DNA of 64,000 bases, taken from the NCBI RefSeq assembly GCF_900110105.1, contig NZ_FOCL01000022.1:1-64000 (forward strand), read 5' to 3'. How positions within the stretch are numbered: position 1 is the first letter of the stretch; each line of letters opens with the position of its first letter. The notes beneath the pieces are model-generated. The model was given only the letters and a program-made list of their open reading frames with translations. It was not told the origin of the DNA and made no database searches. Source of the stretch: Mucilaginibacter gossypiicola. GTDB lineage: Bacteria > Bacteroidota > Bacteroidia > Sphingobacteriales > Sphingobacteriaceae. Shown in pieces: positions 23,479 to 32,532 of the stretch. Position numbers and translations under genes: made by a program.

Positions 23479-25050
23479 TCAGGAAATAAGTTCGGCTGTT
23501 TCAAAATAGGCTTTCACTTGCTGCAGGTCCTGGTACTTGGGTTTATCCTCAATAAATGTAGGAAATATAGCCCTTAAGTCTGTATAAACTTTGTTGGTTT
23601 GGGTAGAGAGCCTGTTTGCACAATCAAGGTAATCAACAGCTTGCAGCAAGGTCATAGCCTGTATGGCCAGTACCTCGAAACTGTTATCGATCACTTTTTT
23701 AGTTAACAATGCCGCATTACAGCCCATACTTACAATGTCCTGGTTATCATTATTATTCGGAATACTGTGTACGTACATCGGGTACGAAAGGGTTTGGTTT
23801 TCGGCAACGGTTGAGGTTGCTGTAAACTGCATACCCTGCATCCCGAAGTTAAAACCAAGCACCCCCAAATTTAAAAACGGCGGGAATTTTTGGTTCAGCT
23901 TATCATTCAGCAGGTAATTGAGTTGCCTTTCGGATAACATGGATAACCGGGTAACAGCTATCTTCAGTTTATCCATCTCCAGTGAAACATAATCGCCGTG
24001 AAAATTACCACCGTGAAAGATGTTATGATTTTCGTGATCGATAACCGGGTTGTCGTTTACCGAGTTAAGCTCGTCTACAACTACATGCTCTGCCTGGGCG
24101 ATGGTATCATACACCGGACCTAAAATTTGTGTAACACAGCGGAGCGAATAATATTCCTGCACTTTATCCTCAAATACTTCCTGGTCGATGTTTTCGGGAT
24201 TGTATAAATGCTCAGAGCGGCTGCGGGTCATTTGACTATCCTTCAGGATTTCTCTCAGTTGTTCGGCGATGGCATTTTGCCCTGTATGGTGTTTTACCCT
24301 GTTCAGCTCGTTCGAGTAATGATCATCAAAAGCACCCACCACCTCGTTGATCATGGCCGAAAGCATCACCGACCACCCCAATAGCTTTTTAGCGCGGATG
24401 ATATTCAGCAAACCAATCCCTGTCATAGCCGAGGTACCGTTGATAATGGCAAGACCCTCGCGGATATGGATTTGCAATGGCTTGATGTTCAGTTGTTCAA
24501 AAACTGAAGCTGTTGATTGTACTTCGTTATTATAAATTACTTCGCCTTCGCCAATGAGTACAAGCGCCAGATGGGCTAATTGTACCAAATCACCGCTGGC
24601 GCCTACGCCGCCGTGTTCAAATATGCAGGGATAAATGTTTTTGTTAATAAGTTCGGCAAGGAGGTTTACCAGTTCGGGATGTACACCAGAATGCGCCTGC
24701 ATAAAGCTGTTGAGCCGGGCAAGCATTAAGGCTTTTACCAGTTGTGGCTGCATCAAATTACCGCCACCTGAGGCATGGCTGCGAATGAGATTGTACTGTA
24801 ACTGCAACCGGTTTTCATCGCTCACCTTGTATTGCGCCATCGGGCCAAAGCCGGTATTGATACCATAAATTAACTTATTGGATGAAAAACTGCCAAGAAA
24901 ATTAAAGCTGGCTTCTACCTTTTCGAGCGCCTGTTCATCAGGAACAACGGTAGTGTTTTTAAAAATTACCTGGTAAAAATCATCCAGCGTAAGGGTTTTT
25001 CCTCCAACCGGTAGTATGGGCACAGTAGTTTTATTTAATAAGGTTTCCAC
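23479..25050 (-). CDS. Aromatic amino acid ammonia-lyase, probably tyrosine ammonia-lyase
   Basis: 523 residues of the HAL/PAL/TAL family. The MIO prosthetic group would form from Ala151-Ser152-Gly153 in GGVGASGDLVQLAHL; Tyr62 lies in LIYGINTGFGPMAQY. The selectivity loop reads QYNLIRSHASGGG (85-97), very like the Flavobacterium tyrosine ammonia-lyase recalled from flexirubin loci and unlike housekeeping histidase (RNLVLSHA). The enzyme would release 4-coumarate from tyrosine as the aryl starter. GTG start at 25050. First gene of the leftward arm and about 100 bases from the central spacer; a TACCTTAT box at 25064-25071 may be its -7 element. Confidence 0.9.
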   Translation of the reverse strand: METLLNKTTVPILPVGGKTLTLDDFYQVIFKNTTVVPDEQALEKVEASFNFLGSFSSNKLIYGINTGFGPMAQYKVSDENRLQLQYNLIRSHASGGGNLMQPQLVKALMLARLNSFMQAHSGVHPELVNLLAELINKNIYPCIFEHGGVGASGDLVQLAHLALVLIGEGEVIYNNEVQSTASVFEQLNIKPLQIHIREGLAIINGTSAMTGIGLLNIIRAKKLLGWSVMLSAMINEVVGAFDDHYSNELNRVKHHTGQNAIAEQLREILKDSQMTRSRSEHLYNPENIDQEVFEDKVQEYYSLRCVTQILGPVYDTIAQAEHVVVDELNSVNDNPVIDHENHNIFHGGNFHGDYVSLEMDKLKIAVTRLSMLSERQLNYLLNDKLNQKFPPFLNLGVLGFNFGMQGMQFTATSTVAENQTLSYPMYVHSIPNNNDNQDIVSMGCNAALLTKKVIDNSFEVLAIQAMTLLQAVDYLDCANRLSTQTNKVYTDLRAIFPTFIEDKPKYQDLQQVKAYFETAELIS

Positions 25051-25096
25051 AAATCAGGGCGAAAATAAGGTAAATGTTCGGATTTGAAAATAACAC

Positions 25097-25150
25097 AGCC
25101 GCTGCTCGCCTCCGGACGAGCGGCAATTATTAAACGGCCTCCGGCCGGCG
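25097..25150. repeat. GC-rich hairpin remnants in the central spacer
   Basis: GCCGCTGCTCGCCTCCGGACGAGCGGC and CGGCCTCCGGCCGG-type hairpins stand out from the AT-rich surroundings between the TAL gene and the next rightward gene. Probably part of a dispersed palindromic element like that at 22611-22715. Confidence 0.45.
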
Positions 25151-25231
25151 GGTATTGTGAAGCCTATTAAAAGCTATTTGTTATTTATAATTGAAAAAAA
25201 TAATAGTTTTGATAACACCGCTTATTACTTA

Positions 25232-25762
25232 ATGAAAGCAGCTAAGACTCCCAAACCATTTATTCGATACGAAACCCTCAAAGCTTGGGAGGTTGTTATT
25301 GTTGTGATTTATGCGCTGATAACGGTAGTCATCGCGATGTCTCGATTGGTTTTAAATTTATCATTTAGAAGAGACGCAATCATTTTTTATGCTGCAGTGC
25401 CTCAGTTGTGTTTCTTGTTTTTTCTTTATGTGTCACTGAGAAACTTTAGATTTTACTTGATTTGGTTATGTTTCGGAGTGATGCATTTTATACTTTTTTT
25501 ATGTTTTAAAGGCCCGTCTGAATTTCAAATGATTGGAAATCCATCAGGATTACTTGCCAATACGCTTCCATTATTATTTCTTTTTCAAGCGTTAAGATAT
25601 TATAGTGTTAATATACTACACCGGGAGTTTGTTTCTCCCGCCAAAGGCGAGGATGGCGATTTGATTGAAAACAAAAAGCCAACAGGGACTGACTATTTAA
25701 TTTCTGTAATTTATTTCGGAACATGGTTTGCGCTTACTATGTTATCGGCAAGTCATAGTTAA
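25232..25762 (+). CDS. Orphan multi-pass membrane protein (hypothetical)
   Basis: ATG at 25232 is preferred; a GTG at 25157 would add 25 polar residues. About four hydrophobic segments are visible (VVIVVIYALITVVIAM, FYAAVPQLCFLFFLYVSL, FYLIWLCFGVMHFILFL, ANTLPLLFLFQAL) and a last one near the C-terminus (LISVIYFGTWFALTML). I recognise no family. The gene is visibly more AT-rich than the flanking biosynthetic genes and shares no overlap with either arm, suggesting later arrival. A link to pigment transport is possible but unsupported. Confidence 0.6.
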   Translation: MKAAKTPKPFIRYETLKAWEVVIVVIYALITVVIAMSRLVLNLSFRRDAIIFYAAVPQLCFLFFLYVSLRNFRFYLIWLCFGVMHFILFLCFKGPSEFQMIGNPSGLLANTLPLLFLFQALRYYSVNILHREFVSPAKGEDGDLIENKKPTGTDYLISVIYFGTWFALTMLSASHS

Positions 25763-25879
25763 ATAAATTGCGTATATGCATATTGGGTGTGCTTCTGTAC
25801 GGCTGCCACGCTATCAATCTTGATGACGTAATACTTTACTTCCACACAAAAATTTAACGTTTAATTTAACCCGAAACAA

Positions 25880-25887
25880 TAACTTTG
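25880..25887 (+). promoter_or_regulatory. Candidate -7 promoter element of the rightward arm
   Basis: TAACTTTG matches the Bacteroidota TAnnTTTG box exactly, 76 bases before ATG 25963. Transcription would begin about 25893. A T-rich stretch with GTTTAATT lies about 20 bases upstream in the -33 region. This would drive the glycosyltransferase-led operon. Confidence 0.55.
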
Positions 25888-25962
25888 TAAAGCAGTAAAC
25901 GTAAACCCATAAACCACATTGATAAAAACCTGGACTGAAGCCGGTACGTGCGATTGATTGAT

Positions 25963-27159
25963 ATGACGGATAACTTACAAATGATACAGGCAAAGTTTAA
26001 ACAATTACAGGTATGCGTTATTATACCCACTTATAATAACGAGGGCACGCTGGCCGCTGTTATTACCGATGTTTTGGCTTATACCAACCAGGTTATTGTT
26101 GTAAACGACGGCTCGACCGATAGCACGCAAGCCATTATCCAGTCATTCCCGCAAATACAATCTGTAAGCTATACCCAAAATGCAGGCAAAGGCTGGGCTT
26201 TACGCAAGGCTTTCGAGTTTGCTATCGAGCAGGGTTATCAACACGCCATTACCATCGATTCGGACGGGCAGCATTTTGCTACTGACCTGCCTGCTTTTAT
26301 AGAAAAACTGGAACAGGAACCGGATTCACTGATCATTGGTTCGCGAAACATGGAACAATCGTCGGTGCCGGGAAAAAGCAGTTTCGGGCATAAGTTTTCT
26401 AATTTTTGGTTTTGGGTGGAAACCGGCATTAAATGTCCTGACACGCAATCAGGCTACCGCTTGTATCCAATTCACCTGCTCAAAAATACCAAATATGTTA
26501 CCCGTAAATACGAGTTTGAAATAGAGGTAATTGTACGTGCTGCATGGAAAGGTATTAAGATTGGTTGGGTACCGGTTACGGTTTATTACGCCCCGAAAGA
26601 AACGCGCATCTCGCATTTTCGCCCCTTTCAGGATTTCTCCCGCATCAGCGTATTGAACACCATATTGGTCATCATAACTTTTGCTTACATCAAGCCCCGC
26701 GATTTTTTCAGGACGCTTTTTGATAAAAAAAAAGCGAAGCAGATGCTCAAAAACCTGTTCTTTAACCCTGAACACTCACCACAGCTTAAAGCTAAATCTG
26801 TAGCATTTGGCGTTTTTATGGGGATAGTGCCCATTTGGGGTTTCCAGTTGTTGGTGGCTATTTCGCTGGCATTCTTGTTCAGGCTCAATAAGGCCATAGT
26901 GGTTACGGCGGCGCATATTAGCGTAGCGCCCATGATCCCGGTAATCATTTTTTTGAGTTACAAAACCGGCCGCCTCTGGATGGGCGGCAAGGATGTGGAT
27001 ATACCCCTGGATAAAATTTCACTCAAATCCATTGGCGAGCATTTGGAACAATATCTTTACGGCAGCATCTCGCTGGCAATTTTTGCAGGTATTATAGCAG
27101 GATTGCTCACTTTTGCGTTATTAAAGCTGTTTAAGCGGAGGCCTGTCCCCGCGCTGTAA
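25963..27159 (+). CDS. Family 2 glycosyltransferase with C-terminal DUF2062 membrane domain
   Basis: The GT2 domain covers about residues 15-230: QVCVIIPTYNNEGTLAAVI, VNDGSTDST and the metal-binding DSD in ITIDSDGQH. The C-terminus (about 260-398) is a DUF2062 domain with membrane helices (KSVAFGVFMGIVPIWGFQLL). Such fusions are usual in aryl polyene and flexirubin loci, where a sugar is thought to be attached to the pigment on the inner membrane. ATG 25963 is chosen over GTG 25948 as the better start; both are in frame. First gene of the rightward operon, 3 bases before the exporter fusion. Confidence 0.85.
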   Translation: MTDNLQMIQAKFKQLQVCVIIPTYNNEGTLAAVITDVLAYTNQVIVVNDGSTDSTQAIIQSFPQIQSVSYTQNAGKGWALRKAFEFAIEQGYQHAITIDSDGQHFATDLPAFIEKLEQEPDSLIIGSRNMEQSSVPGKSSFGHKFSNFWFWVETGIKCPDTQSGYRLYPIHLLKNTKYVTRKYEFEIEVIVRAAWKGIKIGWVPVTVYYAPKETRISHFRPFQDFSRISVLNTILVIITFAYIKPRDFFRTLFDKKKAKQMLKNLFFNPEHSPQLKAKSVAFGVFMGIVPIWGFQLLVAISLAFLFRLNKAIVVTAAHISVAPMIPVIIFLSYKTGRLWMGGKDVDIPLDKISLKSIGEHLEQYLYGSISLAIFAGIIAGLLTFALLKLFKRRPVPAL

Positions 27160-27162
27160 TTC

Positions 27163-30100
27163 ATGGAAAAAATCCTGGTAGGCATCTATAATTATTTCAA
27201 TGCCCGCAAACCGCTGTTTTATACCGTGTTTGCGTTAAGCTTTGTGTTTATAGGTTTTTTTGCTTCGCGGATCAGGTTTGAAGAAGATATCTCCAAAATA
27301 CTGCCGAAGGATAAAAAGATAGAGAAGCTCAACTACATTTTCCAAAACTCCAAGTTTGTTGATAAGCTGGTGGTGATGGTATCGCTAAAAGATTCCATGC
27401 AGCAGCAGCCTGATAGCCTCATTGCTTTTGCCGATAATTTTACGGAAACGGTTCAGCAGAAACTACCCGGGTACATCAGGAAGATCAATGCAAAAGTTGA
27501 CGATGGGCTGGTGCTGGCGCTTTTCGGCACCATTAATAAAAACCTGCCCATTTACCTCAATGAGCGCGATTATTTAAATATCGATACACTTATCCGCCCG
27601 GATCAGGTAAAAGAAACCCTTGCCCGCGATTTGCGTACGCTTACCTCGCCCGCGGGATTGGCGCTAAAAAGCATGATCAGCAGTGACCCGGTTGGCATCT
27701 CATACCTCGGTCTCAAAAAATTACAACAGCTGCAGTACGACGAAAATTTTGAATTGTACGATAGCTATGTGATGACCAAAGATCACAAGAACCTGCTGTT
27801 GTTCATTACGCCAAAATATTCGCCCAATAACACCGGCGAGAATGCGGTGATGCTTAAAGGCGTTGATCAGGTTATTGATAGTCTGCAGGCTAAAAATTTC
27901 AAAATCATTAATTGCAGTTACTTTGGTACCACAGCGGTATCGGTTGGCAACGCCCTGCAATTGCGTAGGGATTCGATGTTTACACAGGGGATTACGGTAG
28001 TGTTCCTGATTGTTTTCCTGGGATTTTATTTCAGGAAGAAGCGGGCACCTGTGGTTATCCTGGTGCCGGTTTTGTTTGGCGCATTGTTTTCGCTGGCAGT
28101 AGTTTACTTTGTAAAAGGCAGCATTTCGGTAATTGCCCTGGGCACAGGTTCGGTGGTACTGGGCATCGCGGTTAATTATTCGCTGCATGTGTTTAATCAT
28201 TACCGCCATACCCGCAGTATTGAACAGGTGATCCGCGACCTGGCTATGCCGCTTACCGTGGGGAGTTTTACAACCATTGGTGGTTTCCTTTGCCTGGAGT
28301 TTGTGAAGTCGGAAATGTTGAAAGACCTTGGTCTGTTTGCTGCCTTTAGTTTAATCGGCGCTTCGTTTTGCTCTCTGGTGTTCCTGCCGCATTTTATTGC
28401 CTCTAAAAAAGAACAGGATCAGCATACAGCCCAGCTATCGTGGATTGATAAATTATCAGCCTATAACCCTGAGTATAATAAATTCATTATTTCGGCTATT
28501 GTTATTCTCACTGTGGTATTTAGCTATACCGCCCGGAACGTGAGTTTTGAAACGGACATGAACCGCATGAATTTCATGACCGACAAGCTCAAAGCATCCG
28601 AAGCTAAACTGAACGCAATTAACAAATATGCGCTTCAATCGGTTTATTTCCTTGCCGAAGGCAAAACGCTTGATGATGCGCTTCGGACTAACGAAAAATT
28701 ATCGGCTCAGATTGACTCGCTAAAGGGAAAAAATATCGTTAAAAAATACTCCGGAGTATCATCGCTCATCATTTCCGACTCGCTGCAAAAAGCCCGCATT
28801 GCCCGGTGGAATAACTACTGGACACCTGCAAAAAAACAGCAGTTGATGGCTGTTTTGCTTAAAGAAGGCGAAGCCCTGGGCTTCAAGTCCTCTGCGTTTG
28901 ATCATTTTCAGGAGCTCATCAACAGAAACTTTAAACCGGTTGGGCAGGATGAAATGGCCGGCATCCGTAAAAGTTTGCTGGACGATTACATTACCGAGCG
29001 ACCGGGACGGGCGGGTGTTATTACACTGGTAAAAATAGCCCAGGGGGATAAAGCCAAATTGTATAGCCTGTTCGAAAATTCGGCAAATGTTACCGTTGTT
29101 GATAAGCAATACCTAACTAATCGTTTTGTAGGTATCATCAATAATGATTTTACGAGTATCGCGGTGATGTCGTCGTTACTGGTGTTTTCGGTATTGCTGC
29201 TTACTTACGGGCGTATCGAACTTACGTTGGTTTCTTTTATCCCGATGTTTATTTCCTGGATCTGGATTTTGGGGTTGATGGGTTTGCTTGGTATCCAGTT
29301 CAATATCGTAAACATCATTATATCAGCCCTGATATTTGGTTTAGGCGATGATTATAGCCTGTTTATTATGGATGGACTGCTGCAGGAGTACAAAACCGGC
29401 AAGAAAAACCTGTCGTCGTACAAATCATCTATATTCCTGTCGGCCATTACCACGGTGGTAGGTTTGGGTGTGCTGATATTTGCTAAACACCCGGCTTTGC
29501 GTTCCATCGCCTTGATCTCCATCATTGGGATAGTTTGCGTGGTGGTAATGGCCCAAATCCTGATCCCGTTTTTATTTAACCTGCTGATCCGGAACAGGGT
29601 GGAGAAAAAACGTTTCCCCTGGACGCTGAGCGGCTTTGTGATCTCGGTTTTCGCATTCACGTACTTTGTAAGCGGCTGCCTGTTGTCATCTCTTATCGGT
29701 TTGCTATTGATCAAGCTTAATCCCTTCAAAGGCGAAAGGAGCAAATATGTTTACCATGCTATCCTGTCTAAGTTTTGTTGGTCGATGATGTACATTATGC
29801 CCAACCTGCGTAAGCGTGTGGTAGATAAAGATAAGTTTGAAAAACCAGCCGTGGTGATCAGTAACCATCAATCGTTCCTTGATATTTTGGTGCTGATCAT
29901 GCAGCATCCAAAGCTCATTTTGTTTACCAATCACTGGGTATGGAACTCGCCGGTATTCGGGGCTGTAGTGCGCATGGCCGGGTACTTCCCGGTGGCTGAA
30001 GGCGTGGAGCAGAATATTGATGAACTGGCCGAAAAAGTAAAGCAGGGCTATTCGATGGTGATTTTCCCTGAAGGTAGCCGCTCGCCCGATGGCAAAATGA

Positions 30101-31017
30101 AGCGTTTTCATAAAGGCGCGTTCTTTTTGGCCGAACAAACAGGAATGGATATCCTGCCCATTGCGCTGCACGGCACCGGCTACAACATGACCAAGGGCGA
30201 TTTTCTGTTGAAGAACGGAACTATCACCATCAAATACCTGCCACGTATAGCAGCTGACGATATATCTTTTGGCAATGGCTATGCCGAACGCACCAAAAAC
30301 ATCAGCCGGTATTTTAAAGAAGAATACCAAAAGCTAAGTACCGAGATTGAGCAGCCTGCTTACTTTAAAGAACAGCTGTTTTATAACTACCTGTACAAAG
30401 GCCCGGTACTGGAATGGTACATGCGCATTAAGCTGCGGCTCGAAAAAAATTACCAGGTATTTCACGATCTGCTGCCCAAACAAGGTAAAATGCTTGATTT
30501 GGGTTGCGGCTATGGCTTTATGCCTTATATGCTGCACTTTGCAGCACCTGGGCGGGAATTTACCGGGGTTGATTATGATGAGGAAAAGATAGAAGTAGCT
30601 AACAATTGTTTCAGTAAAACGACTGAGATCAATTTTGTTTATGCCGATGCGCTTGCCTTTGAAATGCAGCAATACGATGCCATTATCATAGCCGATATGC
30701 TGCACTATTTGCAACCCGTTGAGCAAAAGCAATTGATTGAGAAATGTATCGTTCATTTAAACCCTGCTGGTATACTTGTTATCCGCGATGGGGATGCCGA
30801 TCTGCAGCAAAGGCAAAAAGGTACAGCTCTAACCGAGCTTTTCTCCACCCGTTTGCTGGGCTTTAATAAAACGGGCAAAAAAGGCCTGTCGTTCATTTCT
30901 GGTAAAGTACTTCGGGATCTGGCCGCCGCACATGGTATGTTATGCACTCAAATTGATGATAGCCGGTATACCTCAAATATTATTTTTGTGATCAGAAAAG
31001 AAAAGAAGCAGGACTAA
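27163..31017 (+). CDS. Three-domain fusion: MMPL/RND exporter - PlsC acyltransferase - SAM methyltransferase
   Basis: 1284 residues. Residues ~1-800 form an MMPL-type exporter: two sets of six membrane segments (first at ~17-35; sterol-sensing-like bundles at ~270-410 and ~665-790), each preceded by a large periplasmic loop. Residues ~850-1060 are a 1-acylglycerol-phosphate acyltransferase: HX4D as His902..Asp907 in NHQSFLD, and FPEGSRS at 968-974. Residues ~1090-1284 are a class I methyltransferase with LDLGCGYG at 1111-1118. In described aryl polyene clusters these are separate proteins; here one chain would couple acylation, methylation and export. The next gene starts on the base after its stop. 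Confidence 0.88.
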   Translation: MEKILVGIYNYFNARKPLFYTVFALSFVFIGFFASRIRFEEDISKILPKDKKIEKLNYIFQNSKFVDKLVVMVSLKDSMQQQPDSLIAFADNFTETVQQKLPGYIRKINAKVDDGLVLALFGTINKNLPIYLNERDYLNIDTLIRPDQVKETLARDLRTLTSPAGLALKSMISSDPVGISYLGLKKLQQLQYDENFELYDSYVMTKDHKNLLLFITPKYSPNNTGENAVMLKGVDQVIDSLQAKNFKIINCSYFGTTAVSVGNALQLRRDSMFTQGITVVFLIVFLGFYFRKKRAPVVILVPVLFGALFSLAVVYFVKGSISVIALGTGSVVLGIAVNYSLHVFNHYRHTRSIEQVIRDLAMPLTVGSFTTIGGFLCLEFVKSEMLKDLGLFAAFSLIGASFCSLVFLPHFIASKKEQDQHTAQLSWIDKLSAYNPEYNKFIISAIVILTVVFSYTARNVSFETDMNRMNFMTDKLKASEAKLNAINKYALQSVYFLAEGKTLDDALRTNEKLSAQIDSLKGKNIVKKYSGVSSLIISDSLQKARIARWNNYWTPAKKQQLMAVLLKEGEALGFKSSAFDHFQELINRNFKPVGQDEMAGIRKSLLDDYITERPGRAGVITLVKIAQGDKAKLYSLFENSANVTVVDKQYLTNRFVGIINNDFTSIAVMSSLLVFSVLLLTYGRIELTLVSFIPMFISWIWILGLMGLLGIQFNIVNIIISALIFGLGDDYSLFIMDGLLQEYKTGKKNLSSYKSSIFLSAITTVVGLGVLIFAKHPALRSIALISIIGIVCVVVMAQILIPFLFNLLIRNRVEKKRFPWTLSGFVISVFAFTYFVSGCLLSSLIGLLLIKLNPFKGERSKYVYHAILSKFCWSMMYIMPNLRKRVVDKDKFEKPAVVISNHQSFLDILVLIMQHPKLILFTNHWVWNSPVFGAVVRMAGYFPVAEGVEQNIDELAEKVKQGYSMVIFPEGSRSPDGKMKRFHKGAFFLAEQTGMDILPIALHGTGYNMTKGDFLLKNGTITIKYLPRIAADDISFGNGYAERTKNISRYFKEEYQKLSTEIEQPAYFKEQLFYNYLYKGPVLEWYMRIKLRLEKNYQVFHDLLPKQGKMLDLGCGYGFMPYMLHFAAPGREFTGVDYDEEKIEVANNCFSKTTEINFVYADALAFEMQQYDAIIIADMLHYLQPVEQKQLIEKCIVHLNPAGILVIRDGDADLQQRQKGTALTELFSTRLLGFNKTGKKGLSFISGKVLRDLAAAHGMLCTQIDDSRYTSNIIFVIRKEKKQD

Positions 31018-32532
31018 ATGGACGATAAGTTTGATGTATTGATCATTGGCAGCGGCATGGGTGGTTTAGTTTGTGCCGATATGCTTGGCCGCGAAGGTTA
31101 CCGGGTTTGCGTTGTTGAAAAGAATAAACAGCTTGGCGGTTCCCTGCAAACCTACGTGCGCGACAGGGTGATCTTTGATTCGGGGGTGCATTATTTGGGC
31201 GGGCTCGACAAAGGGCAGAACTTATACCAGATCTTTAAGTATATAGATATTATTGATAGTCTGAAGCTGGAAAAACAAAGCCCTGATGCCTTTGATAAGA
31301 TCATGATAGATAACGACCCGGTGGAGTATCCGCAGGCGCAGGGCTATGAAAATTTCATTAAACAATTGCTGGTTTATTTTCCGGATGAGGAGTCTGCTTT
31401 ACGCACTTATTGTGCCAAACTAAAAGAGGTTTGCGATAAGTTTCCGCTGTATAATTTGCGCTCGTCGGATGATTTTTATGAAAAGGCCGATGTGCTGGAG
31501 GTAGATACCGAAGCATTCCTGACATCCATCACCAGTAATAAAAAATTGCAGCAGGTACTGGCCGGCAATAACTCATTATACGCCGGACAGGCCGATAAAA
31601 CACCGTTGTACGTTCATGCGCTCATACTTAACAGCTATATTGAAAGCTCATGGAAATGTATTGATGGCGGTTCGCAGATTGCTAAACTGATAGCCCGCAA
31701 TATCCGCGACAGGGGAGGCGTTATCATCCGTAATAAAGCCGTGAAAAAACTGGTGGAGCAGGATGGAAAAATATCATACGTTGAACTGCAGCATGGCGAA
31801 AAGCTGTATGCCGGTCATTTTATCTCCAACATTCACCCGGTAAAAACGCTGGAAATGACGGATTCATCCGTGATAAAAAATGTGTACCGCAACAGGTTAA
31901 AAAGCCTGGAAAACTCGGTATCGTCATTCACCATCAATATTGTATTTAAAAAAGATTCGTTTAAATATTTTAGCCATAACGTTTACAGTTTTAAAGATGG
32001 GCAGGTATGGCACATGGCCGATTATACGCAGCAAAACTGGCCGCTGGGCTATGCCGTGTTCATGACACCCTCGTCAAAAAATAAAGAATACGCCGATGGC
32101 ATGACCATACTGGCCTATATGCGTTATGAAGAGGTTAAACCATGGGAAGATACTTTCAATACGGTATCTGACGAAGCTTACCGCGGCGAAACCTATGAGC
32201 AATTCAAAAAGCGCAAAGCCGAAGTATTACTGGATGATGTTGAACTGAAATTCCCGGGTTTGCGGGAGCAGATCTATTCATACTATACGGCAACACCGCT
32301 TTCATACCGCGATTATATCGGTAATGATGATGGCTCGCTTTACGGCATAGCCAAAGATTATAAACATCCGCTTAAAACCTTTATTTCGCCGCGTACCAAA
32401 TTGCCTAACTTGTACTTTACCGGCCAAAACCTTAATTTACATGGCATTTTGGGTGCTGCCATGAGCGGAATAGTAACCTGTTGCGCTTTGTTGGGTAATG
32501 ATGAACTGATAGATAAAATAAGAAATGCGTAA
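31018..32532 (+). CDS. CrtI/phytoene-desaturase-like FAD oxidoreductase
   Basis: 504 residues with an N-terminal FAD motif VLIIGSGMGGLVCADML (GxGxxG at 11-16), then the conserved ENNKQLGGSLQT-type block after the first beta-alpha-beta, and the C-terminal FAD contact NLYFTGQNLNLHGILGAAMSG. Members of this family oxidise or isomerise polyene chains. Here it could desaturate or isomerise the pigment chain or oxidise the aryl ring; sequence alone does not decide. Start codon directly follows the previous stop, and the end overlaps the next gene by 8 bases. Confidence 0.87.
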   Translation: MDDKFDVLIIGSGMGGLVCADMLGREGYRVCVVEKNKQLGGSLQTYVRDRVIFDSGVHYLGGLDKGQNLYQIFKYIDIIDSLKLEKQSPDAFDKIMIDNDPVEYPQAQGYENFIKQLLVYFPDEESALRTYCAKLKEVCDKFPLYNLRSSDDFYEKADVLEVDTEAFLTSITSNKKLQQVLAGNNSLYAGQADKTPLYVHALILNSYIESSWKCIDGGSQIAKLIARNIRDRGGVIIRNKAVKKLVEQDGKISYVELQHGEKLYAGHFISNIHPVKTLEMTDSSVIKNVYRNRLKSLENSVSSFTINIVFKKDSFKYFSHNVYSFKDGQVWHMADYTQQNWPLGYAVFMTPSSKNKEYADGMTILAYMRYEEVKPWEDTFNTVSDEAYRGETYEQFKKRKAEVLLDDVELKFPGLREQIYSYYTATPLSYRDYIGNDDGSLYGIAKDYKHPLKTFISPRTKLPNLYFTGQNLNLHGILGAAMSGIVTCCALLGNDELIDKIRNA

